64,000 bases of DNA, taken from positions 67,122,251 through 67,186,250 of the forward strand of contig CM051463.1 of the NCBI GenBank assembly GCA_028095005.1, written 5' to 3'. Positions 26,291 through 39,551 of the stretch are shown here, piece by piece. The notes under the pieces were generated by a model. The model had not been told where the DNA came from, did no database searches, and saw nothing but the letters and a program-made list of their open reading frames with translations. A program made the translations under genes and the position numbers. Numbering within the stretch: position 1 is the first letter of the stretch; each line of letters opens with the position of its first letter. Source of the stretch: Rhynchospora pubera. Lineage: Eukaryota; Streptophyta; Magnoliopsida; Poales; Cyperaceae.

Positions 26291-29200
26291 CATTATTGAT
26301 ATGGCAAAAATCATTTCAAAGATTCTGAATAGGTTATAGTGTTGGTGGTTCTTTGAACCTGTTAATAGTCAAACCTAATAACCAAATAAAGCTCTCTTTC
26401 AAGTTCGAATCTATAAATAAAAGTTGCATATTTTTTGGATCTAGGCAAGCATTAACTCAATGATTATCAGAAATGGTGCTAGATTTGAGTGTACATTCAA
26501 TTTGGATAATTGTTTAGGTAACTGTCCGAATTTATTGAATATTGATCTGTACAATGTAACCCTTGTAAAAAAAAAAAACTTTATTAAGTACGCTGAATGT
26601 ATCTGTATAAACTGTTGGCAACATGCCATTAGTTAGTACAGTAAACTTTGGAGTAATAATGTCGCCTCAACGCTGCCTAAATGTTTAGGATTTATGGTTG
26701 AGCAACAGAAAAGAGGGTTGAAGAGCCATCAGAGAGAGAGAGAGATAGTTACAGAGAGAAAGAGAATGCTTGTGAACGTTCTAGCTTCAGTTCAAGTTCT
26801 GGAAATTCAACAAGCAAAAAGGCTGAAATGTAATGAAGAATTTCCTTTCTGAGTATCATAAATCATTTATCTTGTTACTCCAAAAAATTGTGTTTGCCAA
26901 TGGAAGGTGCTTTATAGGTAAGAAATTAAAACACTCAAATCACTGAGATATTTGATGGATTCAATTTGCATTGTTTCTGTCGAGACAATAAACAAAACTA
27001 GATATGCTCTTTGAATTAGAATAATATAGTTTTGAATATATCATCTTGTACAACCCATGCGACCTTCTATAATTGTGTTGTGTGGTGAAGGGATATATGG
27101 AGACCATGATATTTATCAAACTTTAACGTGTAAAATTGTATATATGTTCTCTATAGAAAATGGCATCATCTTCTGGAAGGTAAATGCAAAAAATGAAAAT
27201 AAGGGCAATGTTTTTACTCGATCTTGCATCTTTTGGCCTGAGTATTATAGGAAACACCGTGGTCTTCCTGCATTTGCGCCAACATATGGAAGACAGTGGG
27301 ACCAGATCAAGGAAAAAATGGCCAAACTACTCGTTAGATTTCCAGACAGCAGTCCATAATAACCACTCATAATGTGTGGTTTTTGTAAACAGTGGCATCT
27401 TTTTTGGTGGTTAAACTTTGTAAACTATGGTTGACTTCTTTGATACTTTTAAAAAAACATGGTTGTCATATGTAGTGGAAACATGATTACAATGTCGTTC
27501 TATAAATAAAAGCTTGTGTCTTTCTTTGGGTTTCAGAATGGAAATGCTCAAATCTTTGGGAGTATGAACACCAGAAAATTTTCTTATGAGGAAATCTGCA
27601 AATGGTTGGTGACTTTGTAATGTTGTTTAATGGCACTGTGAGTTTTATCGCGAGAGGGCATCTATGGAAATGGCGGATTTGGCTGTTTCGTTGATGTTCA
27701 TGTAAGGTATGTAAGCAAGCTCTAATTAATCTCAAATATGTTTACCCAAAAGATGGTATAGAGAGATCATTTATTGTGTTGGCTTATTAAATAGTCGTCC
27801 ATAATAGGCACTTGCCAGATTGTTTTGTAAATCATTTCTTCTTAAAAATATTGTATCTCATAAACAATTCTGTGAAAGGTATTAAGTAACTTGTTAGATT
27901 TAAGTTCCTCTCTGTTTTGTATGGAGGTTACAGATCCTTGTTGCCGAAAGAACAGTGACATACATTAACAAGTGGCAAAGCCTTTTTGCCTGCTTTTTTG
28001 AAAGGAAAAAACAATTGTTTTGAATTAAGTTTTTACTTGCTTAATTTGCATAAAACAATAAGAGAACCATTAATATTGTGTTGTCTGGCCTTCAAAATAA
28101 TTTATTTGGGCCTTGAATTTGGATTGGCGGAAAATTTTTGAAAGAAAATACTGGATATTTGGCAATAATTGTTATTTTTTCCTCTTTTTATAATTATTCC
28201 TATCCTGTAGAGGCTATTTTGGTAATTTCTGGTGCAAATAACTCATTTGAACCTTCTTATCAAAAATACCTTAATGATGAAACTGAAACAACTCAACAAT
28301 TAGTTTGAAGGACTTCAACTCATGATATAAGAATGGAAGCAAAATGTGAGGTGTGTTGCGGGTACTCCAAAACTATTGTATCATGTCTATGCTACGTGCC
28401 ATTCTTGGGCTGTTTTATTTAGTTTATTGCTTCGTTTTTTCTAACTCAGCTCCAATATATGGGAAAAACAATTGATAAATAAATAGATGACAGTGATGTG
28501 ATGGAGAGTAAAGTTGATTATGATGGCATGTTGTGAGAATATGCTAAAATCAAAGCGATATGGACGGAGAGTTCCGTTAAGTCCGACGTTATCTCAAATT
28601 CGGAAGTTCAAATGACTGATCCGAGCTGTTCAATGTGATCTTCAAATCGGTCAAATGCTGAGCAATTTTATATTTTTATTTAAATATTTTGTTATTTTTT
28701 TTGGAATTTTAGAAAAATCTTGATCTAATTAATTATGAACATACTTAAAAATTTTGAAAAACTGTGAAATTTGGTTGACAAGGAGATTTAAATATGAAGA
28801 ACACATTGAGCGGTTTGGATCAGTCATTTGAGAGCTTAGCAAGTTTGAGGGATTGCTCAGTCAAATCGGTTTGACCGTAGCCAAACTCGATTTATATATG
28901 GGCATTGTACATAATTATTTTGGGAAAGACACTAAATCTGCCTCTAAGATAGCATTGTGTTGGCAACTGAAGTGTACTGTTCAATCTATTCTTGTATTTA
29001 TTACATGGGTTGATGACTTGATGCTTTTAAGTGTTGAGTTTATATGACAATAATATAAGCCATTGTGTTAACCAACTGAAATTTATGTATTTTTTTTAAT
29101 CTAGACAGTGGCTGTATTTATTTAGCGATATAATTCAGGTTTCTGTTCCACAATTTAAAATTAGAGGTAAAAGTTAATATACTGAATCTCAAACAATACA

Positions 29201-29366
29201 GGAAAGTGAAGAAAGATTTCAAGTTCTAAGCTTGATTGGTATGGTGCTGACATTGAAATTTTCGGTTTGACCTTTCTGCATACCCTTGTATACTACTGTA
29301 TTGGTTAACTTCTTTTTTTTTTTTAAATTTAGAACTTTTTCTTCATCACATTGACAAATGTGCAGT
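26291..29366. other. Region between two pseudogenes, no supported gene
   Basis: Includes a GA repeat (26737-26755) and a plus-strand frame at 27057-27359 with no stop for 100 codons. That frame contains the peptide GLPAFAPTYGRQWD, which I do not recognise. A foldback element lies at 28605-28850. Possible upstream remnants of the WDR44-like gene may lie here but could not be shown. Confidence 0.35.
28605..28850. repeat. Degraded foldback element
   Basis: TTCAAATGACTGATCC and TTCAATGTGATCTTC at the left end pair with GGATCAGTCATTTGA and GAAGAACACATTGA at the right. The arms resemble those of the foldback MITEs at 60762 and 61372 (GATCCAAACC / GGTTTGGATC words) but are much more diverged. Confidence 0.6.
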
Positions 29367-30634
29367 TTAACCCAATCAATGAAGGTGAACTTGTAAGTGG
29401 TTCAATGGATCCGAAAGTTTGTCTCTGGCGAATTTCTGAAAATGTGTTTTCATTAAATTGATGCTCATCACAGGTCGCCTCTGTTGTTACTGACCTGAAG
29501 CAAAGGTAATTGAAAGCAATTAGTGGTGATAATTTTATCTATTCAGTACATTTGCTGATTTGCCCCTGAATATTCCTCACACAGGGTTTTACTGTTTGGC
29601 TGTTTAAATGGAACTCATCGGTTCTATTATATTCAAGGTATGTACTATTATTTTTCATGTCCTTTTTTATATTATTTTTTTCTGCTTGCTCATGATATAA
29701 TTAAATATAAATTGTTTCACGTTGTATGAGCGAGCATGCTCATGATTTTTCCATTTGATCTAAGAAGTCCACTGGAAAAACGATCACTTCCATTCAGGTC
29801 GTTTTTTCGTTTACGAAGTATAAATTTAAGCTGTATGATCTCTTGAACCATTTACTTCCTGCAGAATTAGCATATTAAGAAATTTTGTTTTCTGTTATGT
29901 TCAGTATTCTTCAGGTGAATCGGAAAGGGTTATGATTACTACGGCCCTGATCAAAGTCCCATTTTTTTAACATGGGATTTCAGTTCATCTCATTTCGTTG
30001 GAAACTTCTTGATCAAAATGAACGGATTTAGTGTCATTTGGTTGGAATTCCTATGTAAATAGATCCAACGAAATCCTGTGAAATCAATTGAAATGAAATG
30101 AAATGAAATCCCACAAAAAAAAAACATTTTGATCGGGGCCGTACAGCAGATTCTTGAATTATTATAAATTTATCACTGATGGAAAAGATGTGTTTTAAAA
30201 AAATATAAAGGTACGCCATATTTATATTTTTCCTTGCTTATGTAAAAGTATTTTCTTAACTAGACATTTTTTTGGTCGAAAACCTATTACTGGCATGAAT
30301 TGTGCTTGCAGGTGTTAGCAAATGAAAAAAACCCTCTCATCTGCATCATTCACATGCAATGGTCGATACATCATCTCATTGCGTGATAATTTGTGTGCCC
30401 ATATATGGGATTCAAACACTTTGACTGATATACCTTTGACGAAAAGTCGATCTGATCTTGTGAGACCCCTGTGGTGAAAATGCAACAATTGCTATCCCCT
30501 GGCCAGTTGTTGACTGGGCCAAGCCAGATCTTCCTGAATCATCACGGTGTTTCTCTCTTGGAGCATGTTTTTTCGCTCTAGGTCCAACTGTCACACTGGC
30601 CAGAGGAGAAATTTACTCCGAATATTCACTGTAA
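29367..30634 (+). pseudogene. 3' fragment of a WDR44-like WD40-repeat gene
   Basis: Exon-like blocks with preserved splice borders are visible. 29375-29459 follows an AG and encodes FNPINEGELVSGSMDPKVCL then WRIS, a WD40 blade, ending in a stop. 29474-29505 encodes VASVVTDLKQ. 29585-29637 encodes LLFGCLNGTHRFYYIQ. 30312-30634 contains NGRYIISLRDNLCAHIWDS and later NATIAIPWPVVDWAKPD and CFSLGACFFALGPTV in shifting frames. Early stops and frameshifts break the reading. Plant WDR44-type proteins carry the same blade order. A MITE sits between the last two blocks. No 5' part is seen. Confidence 0.75.
29943..30141. mobile_element. Harbinger/Tourist-type MITE, family 2, copy 2
   Basis: Ends GGCCCTGATCAAAG and TTTTGATCGGGGCC are inverted. 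TAC occurs on both sides (29940-29942, 30142-30144). The inner ATTTCATTTC-rich sequence matches the copy at 26045. Confidence 0.75.
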
Positions 30635-32571
30635 TTTGCTAGAAACATTGGATAGTTTTGTAAATCACGATCTGGGTGCATGGAGTGCTGTATATTGACA
30701 GCAGGTCATGATGGCATAATTAGGTCCCTACAAAGTAGGGATTTCCTGCTAGGCTGTTAGTCTATGAGTGAATTTTTGTTTCAAATTCGATAAAATTTGG
30801 AGGGTTAAAGTTGATCACGGGAATGTAACTTGATAATTAAATTTCTTTTGTGCTATATTATATGAAATATAGCAGCTAAAAAGGTGCAAATCAAAAGCTG
30901 CAATTGTTGATGTATTAGGATTTAGGAGGCTTTTTGTACGAAATCCTTGCTCAAGTAATTTTGGAAAAATTAGAGAAACCGAACAATTGCTTAGTAGAAC
31001 GTTATACTAAGTTCATAATAAACCAAAACAGAAAACAAAGTCCTCAGATTCATAATCACCGTTGTTAGGTCTCGCAAATGAAGTATCTAATTGGTTCCTA
31101 AGGAAAACTTCAGCGAATTTCATTCTGGCTCCGTTTGGATGTGTTGAGAATAAGGAAGGAAGAAGGAAGAAGGGAAGAAATTTATTGGGAAGGGGTAAAT
31201 TTATTGGGAAGTGTGTAACTTTTGTGAAGAGTTTGGATGATTAGGAATAAATTTATTGAAAAAAATTCCTTATTCCTTATTCCTTCTTCCCACTTCCCAC
31301 CATCCAAACATAGCCTCTAATCATAAAATAAATAATCTTAAAAGTTTAGAAAGGGAAGAGTAAAACGATATACATCTGAAAAGGTTTTTGAATAACAAAT
31401 ACCCTATTGTTGAAGGGATTGTTGAACAGATAAATAAATTATGTTTCTGTTTGCATCAATTTTAGTTCACTTGCACTCGAAATTAACTCGCTTGTGAGAA
31501 GTGTAATTTCATGATAAGGTTAGTATCAGGGACTTGAATGAAGATTTCCTCTTCGCCATTGCCATCACGCGTTTACTATTCCAACTTAAAAGTCTGAAAC
31601 TGTAATTAGACTAGTAGACTCGTAGAGTAATAAATATTGATTAGGAAAGTCGAAAGAGCAAGTGTGGTTCTTCGGATCATCATTATCATCTAGACTGCGT
31701 CACGTGCCAATTTTATTTTGCCACAATAATATAAAAATGTTAATTTTACAGAAAAAATAGGTTGAGTGCAAACGTTGCATATATTTAAATTTGTGCAGCA
31801 CTGGCACTTATGGCCGTTCCTGCTGCAACCTGCAAGCTGACGTCGTGTCTTTATGAATGACTATGAATTAATTAAGATTTTTAGACAAAAACAGACTAAG
31901 AAGTTGATCGTCTAAACTATGAAGAATCGCTGTTAGCAAAAATTAAGTTACCAAAAGTATTTAAAAAGTGTTAAAAAAATTACTCATGACTGTCGCCTGT
32001 CGAACCGCGCATTTATGTTTAATATTAAATGCCATGGCCACGCGCCTCTTTGCTGTACGTGGGACCCACCATGTGTTTTCATGTGGAAATGTTTCAGATT
32101 GTCTGCGACATCTTCTCAATAACAGACGATGTTTGCAGATTTTTTCTAATGCATTGGTATAGCTGTGCGCCTGTGCCAGCTGTAGAGTGGAGAGAGATTA
32201 AGTGTTTGCACTCCAATCAGAACAATTCACAATTCATTGAACGGTTTATTTAACTTGAATAACGTTTAATGGATTATAGTTTTTTCGCACATCACGCTAC
32301 AAAATGCTTGGTTCATCACGGTTATGTATGGTACTTTATTTCATTACGCCTCATAAAAAACTAAAAAAGTAAAAAACCACCTATTCTCCTCTTGAGAAAA
32401 GACCATGTAAAGGATTTCACAAATCACAATGAAGCACAAAATTTTCGCATTACACGTTAGTGATGCACGGATTGCATACATAACACTCAGATTAAACTAC
32501 TCGCTAGTAGGATCTACAAAGTAACAGGTCATGAACTAACTAATGCCATATATATATAACAAAATATTCTC
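30635..32571. other. Intergenic, one MITE, no gene
   Basis: Apart from the MITE at 31127 nothing coding is supported. The stretch next to 32571 should be the MLO 3' untranslated region. Confidence 0.4.
31127..31315. mobile_element. Tourist-like MITE copy B, 189 bp
   Basis: Ends GGCTCCGTTTGGATG and CATCCAAACATAGCC are inverted. TCT target duplication at 31124-31126 and 31316-31318. Core GGGAAGTGTGTAACTTTTGT is shared with copies A, C and D. Confidence 0.85.
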
Positions 32572-35500
32572 CTATGATGCTCCATTTTGTGGCTCATTTT
32601 TCTTTGCCAGAAGGTTCATCATCTCTATTTTAACTGAGGAAGAAGGTGGTTCCTGACTAGCAGTTGCACTTGCAGATCCATTTCCTGCAACTCCATTTCC
32701 AGCAGTCCCATTTCCAGCCTTATGCGCAGTGCGTTTTTTGACCTTCTGGGCCCAGCCAACGAGGCCTTGTTGGACATGCTCATCAAATATTTCCTTCTTA
32801 AAGTAGCTTCCCATCTTGTGAATTGGATTGTAAAAAATAGAACAAAATCAGTTGACAGGAATAAGTTACAAATTCTGAAGTGCAACAAAAGATATTTGCT
32901 TCCTTATGTTCACCGATAATGATAATGACAATGTTTGATACTCACATCCATAACTACTCTACAACTTGGCAATTCTCTCAATACTATGCTGAATTATAAA
33001 ACCAAAAACAGAAGGGTGCCTTCTTAGTATTGCAGATTGCAATGGTGAAATGCTATGTTAAAAAATGGTTACCTGGGTAACAATGGCATAGAGTGGTAGG
33101 GTACTGTAGCTACAAAGGATTTGAATAATAGCCCTGAAACGAAAATCACAAGTGTCAAGAATCTGATACACTTAAGGCTTAGTTAGGCATTTTAAAAAAA
33201 GTACCAAAAAATAATAATAATTGAAGTACCCAATGACCAGCCTTGGGATGATAAAGCCAACTTGTCCCATGATGCACGAGTCAAAACCATAAGTAGTCTT
33301 GTATTGAATGGAAAAAAAAGGGGAAAATATAAGTACAATATTTTAAACTTGTTTACATATCTCAGATTTTGCCTATAGATATTATCTCACAAGTAATTTG
33401 TTTATAATCCATTGAAAATGTCTTCCATGATTTATTAGGACAGTTCCAACATTTAACATTACCAAAGCAAGCCTTCCACAAACACAATGTGTTAACATGC
33501 AAAAGTAAATTAAGAAAGGCAAACGATGAACAGTAAGCACAGCTAAAACTACCTAACCTTCACTATAAATAAGATAAATAAGATGGCATATACCGCATTA
33601 AAATTGTCTAATTGTCTGTCCAAACCAAGAAAGACCAATATGGTAGGTACATCATGTAAAATAATAAAAAAAGGGTGCACTCATCACAACAATATGGTGT
33701 ATAGAGCTAATTTTTGTTATGCATTGGGATCAATCAAATTATGAACAGAACTCATCATTAACTTTATATAGAGTTAATTATGGTGATGCAGGGGTTGACC
33801 AAATTATGAAAAAAAACTCATTATTAACTTTATATTCAGTGATGGATTACCAGGATCCAAAAGAAAAATGCTATTTCAAATGCATTCTGAAAAAGGATGA
33901 AGTGGATTAAATAAAGCACGATGCGGGGCCGATTGAACCAAAAGTGTTCGTCAGAAGGTTTTACAACCAAGTCTCCTTCTATGGCCGAGTGCTTCTCTGC
34001 CACCTCATGTGCCAGCTGTGTTATAACATGCTCCAGCTTGGTCCCCACTGCTAACAGTAGCTGAAGATGGTCCCAAATAGATAAGTTACCTCAATATTAG
34101 AACAATTCAGTAAAGAGAATCAACAGTACTCACTCCAGGCTCTGAGGATAAACCGCATTGAGTTGACTAAGAATGATGTGAATAAGCTACATATTTGAGC
34201 ACTTTCAACTAAAACATAATTATGAAAGCACAACTGAGAATTGATTCAGACAAATGTTAGAATAATTGAGGCTAGGTCAGGCTCAACTCATACTAAAACT
34301 ACACAAAAAGAGAGTTGGTTATAATTTGATTGAGAATGGAACTAGTTTTTGTATCGAAACCCATTTGCTACATCTGACAAGGCCCAGTAGCAGAAATAAA
34401 TAGTTAATACCAAATTATTTCTCAATGTAAGATATTTATAGATTCTACAAGTGTGGAAAATGTGTGGAACTTGAAAGCAGGATACACAAGAACTTACAAA
34501 AAGTGGAACAAATGCAATCCAGAAATAGGTATGCCAACCTACATAAAAGATCAGAAGGAAGCACATATTATTAATTAATTTTTATCAAAAAATCCATTGA
34601 TTTCTGCATAAGAATTTAGCTCACCATTAACATTCAGCAACAAAAATAACACCACAAATATCCAGAGGTACCAACTGCAATAAAATAAAAAATTTTCCAA
34701 TTAACAAAAAGAAAAAAAAAATCTGAACATATGAATATATAGAAACATATACATTGAGGTTCACTTAACCAGAATACATAAGTTGAAATTCAGAAGAAAA
34801 TTTATCGAGTACCAATAAAGAAGCAGATCAGTGTTATTCTAAAGTACCTTATGCCAACAACTTTTTTGAAATCAGCTTCAAGAGCTCTGACCATATACTT
34901 GTGGAAATCAAATTTTGGGTTTCCCCTACAATGTGTCTAAACACAAAACAAAATAAATACATACAGAAACAAAATGAAAAGATATATTTTCCTTGCAAAT
35001 GGAATGAAAAAGGATGCATATTGTTTCAGAAAACAATTTACCATTATGAAACCAAGCCGCATGGTTGTATAGTCTGATTTCGTGACTGATCCATAAAATT
35101 GTTTCACAAATGAATGCTGAAATGGTAAAGCAAAAGTAGTAGAAATCAGTGAGTCCAAACTAGCAACCTAAAGTATGCTGAATACTGCAAAAGACATAGT
35201 TAGGCTCATACATAGCAAACAAGGTGTCTATTCTCACAACACTATTTAATCTTTTCAATTGCTGCTTATATATACAAATATGTTAAAATCAAATATCACA
35301 ATACATACCAGCCAGCTCAAAATTAGAGAATCTTTGCCAAGTCCCTTGAATCGATCCCTTATAAATTCAAATTGATGCACATGCCTGACCTTTATTGAAC
35401 CTACAATTTTTTTTTTTTGTTAATGGTATTAACAATGTATACTTACATAATTATGTCATTTTGGAGACAAATGCTTGCCAACAAATCATGAAAGCAATTT

Positions 35501-38149
35501 ATAAAAAGAAATTACTTGTTCTAATGTCATCTTTCTGGATTTCATCCTCCCAGTGCTTCCACTGCCGAATCTGAATACAAAGCAACAAAATTAAAATTGG
35601 AAGGGTTATGAACCAAATACTGTTACAAAATTTGATTGGTTCTTTTATGATATAACCTTCTCTGGAAATATAACCTTTTCCTTTAATTATCTCATTATTT
35701 TTGGAGAGAAAATTATTCAATAATTTTACCAGTGTGTACTCTAGATCTACAGTAAATATGATGGTAAGAAGCATACAAAAAGAATGAATCTGAATAGCTA
35801 AATTAATGAACCTTCATTCCTCCTAAAACCATAGTCAAAACACTGAAGATGACATGAGTCAATGCCAGAACAAATATGAAGATGTGCAAGCGGTGTAATG
35901 CTTCCAGAGACAACAACGGAACTTTTCCCTACCATAAGGCAAAAGAAACAATAATTAACGAGGTTAAAGTTATAATATGGCTTGCCTTAAACAGGAGAGT
36001 ACATTATTGGAGTATGCTGACTGGTGCATTATTTATTTGGAGCTTTCTAGTGTTGAGTCAAAGAACCTAGAAATACTTAAAAGTTGGTGTGTACCCTCTA
36101 AAGAGGCAGAATTTGATAATGATGTTTTTCTCACTCCTGCATGAGTTAATCACGTGTCACCCACTATCTTAACTTAAAAGCAATAAAGAAACAACCTCAT
36201 CATCCACACAAAATATAATTTTTTTAGTACAGCACAACAGAGTCCAGACACATCTCCAATGCAAGTTTTGTTAAAAGAGAGAAAAATAACCATGAAGAAA
36301 TCAAATGCCATGTAGGGTATCAAATATGATTTTATCATTTAATATATAATTCAAAGTACCAAAAGAAAGTATTATTCAAGCCAGTCTTACTATATAATAA
36401 AGTACAAAGCGTAAAAAGTGCAAAATGTTCTTCCTTCAGCTTTAAGCTTAATAAAAAAAACTTACAAGTTCAGCAGCATGCCAGTAACAAACTAACAACA
36501 ATAACATGAGTGTGTTCAAGTTTATCTATGGTCTAAGTGAACTACTCTTCCATCTTTCTTTTATCCATTTTCTCTTCCCTTTTCTTATTTTTTTAAGATC
36601 AAAACTCTCCTAATTCCAACCAAAAGAAATTTTTTGTATTATATTATTATAAAGAATCAAAAAGCTATAAAAGGAGGAAATTTGAAGTTCTATAGGTCAT
36701 ACAACATTTTATTAATTGTGTGAAATGTCACACCTAATGAAGTTCCACAAGCCTGGATAAATTAATAATATTACAAATTATGCACCATGTCCATATTAAT
36801 TGCCACAACTGTTTATTTAATAGCAATGCACATGCACTGTTTCCAAACCAGACGAACACTCTTTGAAGTTTCAAAAGAAGCACGTTAGGACCATAACCTT
36901 AAAAAATTTCAAAGATACCTATAAAATATTGGAGGATGTAAATTAGCAAAGTTGACCCTCATAATTCAAAAAGCTATGATATTACCACTGAAGTTTTAAA
37001 ACTGCATCATTTAGGTCCTCCTATTGGATGCTTTAAGGCGAACAAGATGATATACATCACTATCTTAAATACAGGTTTGATAGGTTTCAGTCTCAGAAGC
37101 CAAAATAAACAATATCCCAAGAAAACAATATCTGCCATGACCCGACAAGTATGGTCAATATCCACCATCCCCTCCTTTTCTAATTCAATCAGAAATGTTA
37201 AAATGGTGAAATCATTTTTGCAACAAAATAATTGTTTAGGAATATTACTACCAGTTAGCTAATTTGAGATTTTGAGGTTTCAAATGGGTATAAACAGAAA
37301 TTGTCTCTCGGAACAAAATTACACTATAGAAAAAAAAAACCTTTTTTTGGCAATGCTCAAAGCCAAATTCACCAGATGAGAGAAGACTCCTTCCACCATG
37401 GCCGAGAACTCCTACAAGAAACTGTGAGCTCAGGTGCTCTTTGGTAGCCCCACCGCCTTCGTTACCCGATGACTCCTCCTCGCGGTTACATGGCAGCATG
37501 TGATTGGCCCATCCTTGTGGAATGCATATTTGCTGGATTGCACCTTGGAATACAGTCAGGAGTAATGATATGAAACCCAAAAGCATCAACTCTGTAAAAA
37601 CAATTAAAAAATATTAGTGAAGTTGAAAAATAACAATTGGGATGACCTAAGGAGAGAAAAATTAAGGAGGTTTTGTTCCTAAACCATTTTTTATTTCATT
37701 TTCGCCAAAAATGGGATAAACTAAGTACAAGGGAGCAACTCTTCACTGTCGAACACCTCGATCAAAACCCACAAAAAAAAAATCGAATATTAAAAATTCC
37801 CAAATTTACTTCTACTCTTTTTACTCACTTTCTCCTACAGCGAAAAAAAAAAAATAGAAAACGAACCTTCTTTTACTTTCTGGAGAGCTTCAAACAAGGG
37901 TTTCTGGTTCTTCTTCTTAAGGATCTGCGCAAATAGCATTCACAACAACTTCAACTAAACAAACCCAAAAAAGAAAAACAAACAACGAAAGAGAATTGAG
38001 AGAGATCCCACCTTTCCAAGGCGATGGAGAAGTCGTTCAACGACGAGAGAAATAAGAACGATTATAGAACAAACGCCAGCGACGATCCAAGTGGGTGTGA
38101 ACTCCAGTTTCATCTGCTCCTCCGACAAACCTCCACCACCTCCCCCCAT
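32572..38149 (-). CDS. MLO family seven-transmembrane protein, MLO1/MLO13/MLO15-like
   Basis: Fourteen GT-AG exons: 38149-38012, 37924-37867, 37591-37341, 35928-35812, 35570-35516, 35400-35309, 35116-35042, 34936-34848, 34674-34625, 34538-34498, 34060-33851, 33297-33230, 33133-33073 and 32814-32572. They join in frame to 515 aa, a normal MLO length. Seven hydrophobic segments can be placed, starting with WIVAGVCSIIVLISLVV. Loop cysteines C88, C100 and C146 are present. Family landmarks are QFYGSVTKSDYTTMRLGFIM, GWHTYFWIAF, GTKLEHVI and FILFQNAFEIAFFFW. The C-terminal calmodulin-binding helix is near 436-462 (FDEHVQQGLVGWAQKVKK, W456). From memory of the family it is nearest the Arabidopsis MLO1/13/15 clade, not the powdery-mildew susceptibility clade. 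MLO proteins act in the plasma membrane and have been linked to calcium signalling. A MULE sits ~190 bp upstream of the ATG. Confidence 0.94.
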
Positions 38150-38337
38150 TTTCAGTAACGGTTTTATTGAACTCTATCTTTGCTTCAGTTTTTTTAAAAC
38201 CAATGTCGAGATTGTTTATTAAGAAAGAGGAGAGAAGAGAAGGAAAAGGAAGGAATAAATGCGTTTTTTCTTTGGGGGATGTGACGAGTGAGGAGACGTT
38301 AGAATAGGAACTGAGGAAGCGAGATAGAGAGAGAGAG
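38150..38337 (-). promoter_or_regulatory. MLO leader and CT-rich start region, cut by a MULE
   Basis: On the minus strand this is CT-rich, a pattern common around plant transcription starts. It ends at the GA repeat (38321-38337) that forms the MULE target duplication. The original upstream sequence appears to continue at 46194, past the insertion. Confidence 0.6.
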
Positions 38338-38815
38338 GGGAAAATTTTTTTCAATGACAAAAATGCCCCTAATAATCTCTATCTCTACTATATTAAAAGC
38401 ATCAATGGAAGAGTGTAGACCTTCAAATCAAGGGTGTATCCAACTCTCTAATTTTTAATCTGAACCGTTGATTGCTAAAAATAATTTAATTTGTGGAGCA
38501 GATGATATCTCCAAACAAAGAGTCAATTGGCTTTTGACCTTTCATTTGAGCGGAAAAATATTAAAAGCGCTGAGTGAAATCAGCGAGGAGCGACCGCTCA
38601 TTCACACATTTACCTCGATTCGAGTCTTCCTTTGAACATTTTTTTTTCTAATTATCGGACAAATTTGTGGGTACTTCCTATATTTTATTATTTTCCCTAT
38701 TATTTTTATTTTGGAATAGAAGGTGGTGCGATCAGGCCAGAACGTACAACCTTTTAAAATGGTGTATGGTTCAAAATGGTTGTTTTGGTAAATAACATTT
38801 CTTTCTATTAATTAA

Positions 38816-38965
38816 GGCTCCGTTTGGATGAGATATGGGAATAAGAGAATAAGGAAATAAATTTATTATAAACAATCTAAACTCTTCACAAAGTTACACA
38901 CTTTCCAATATTTCTTTTCACTTCTTCCCTTATTCCTCTTATTCCCACACCATCCAAACGGAGCA
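38816..38965. mobile_element. Tourist-like MITE copy C, 150 bp
   Basis: Ends GGCTCCGTTTGGATG and CATCCAAACGGAGCA are inverted. TAA target duplication at 38813-38815 and 38966-38968. Lies inside the Helitron. Confidence 0.85.
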
Positions 38966-39235
38966 TAATAGTTTGCACTACAAGTCTACAACATAATAAC
39001 AACTAGATTAAATCTGATCCAACTTGAGTGTTAAAGAAAGTCAAACTAATTCGAACTTGATTCAAAACTGGACGACACAGAATCAATTCCTATATTTTAT
39101 TATCTGACAAATTTTTTTCCAGCTTCTTAGTTTGCTTCGTCAAAACCTAACCCCCAACCCAATGAATATTCTATTATTAACATTTTAAAGGTTTTATTAA
39201 TTAACCCCCAACCCAACAAATCCAAATTAATCGCC

Positions 39236-39551
39236 ATGGACAAAGCCAAACTAGACTACCGTGCTCTCATTGATCTCCCTTCTAATAGTAAGACGAACAC
39301 CGCCAAGCGCCAGCCATGGCCATGCCCCCCCCCCCCCCCGAACCCAAAATCACGAAAGAACGTCCTTCCACCGCCGCTTCGCCAATCTTTCTCCTACAAT
39401 GGGACCCATCCTTTCTTCTCCTTCAGATAGTGGGCCCCACTGGTCCATTGAACCCACTTCTTTAGAACGTACCTCGCCTGGTCTGATTCCATCGTCATCA
39501 TACATCCGCCAGACAAATCGGAAAAGAGGGATGCCACGTGGGTTGTTCTGA
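39236..39551 (+). other. Possible gene fragment carried by the Helitron
   Basis: Starts MDKAKLDYRALIDLPSNSKT and runs into a run of about 15 C bases at 39326-39340, beyond which a second frame is open to 39551. The composition (GC-richer, serine/proline-rich) differs from the Helitron body and could be a captured exon, but I do not recognise the protein. GC-rich pieces at 40225-40325 could be further captured exons. Confidence 0.3.

Noticed and set aside
27057..27359. 100-codon plus-strand frame containing GLPAFAPTYGRQWD
   Set aside because: Could be a gene remnant, but no family was recognised and neighbouring splice sites are not convincing, so it is not called as a gene.
37047..37262. Plus-strand frame inside the large MLO intron
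   Set aside because: No domain content and antisense to an intron of a well-supported gene.
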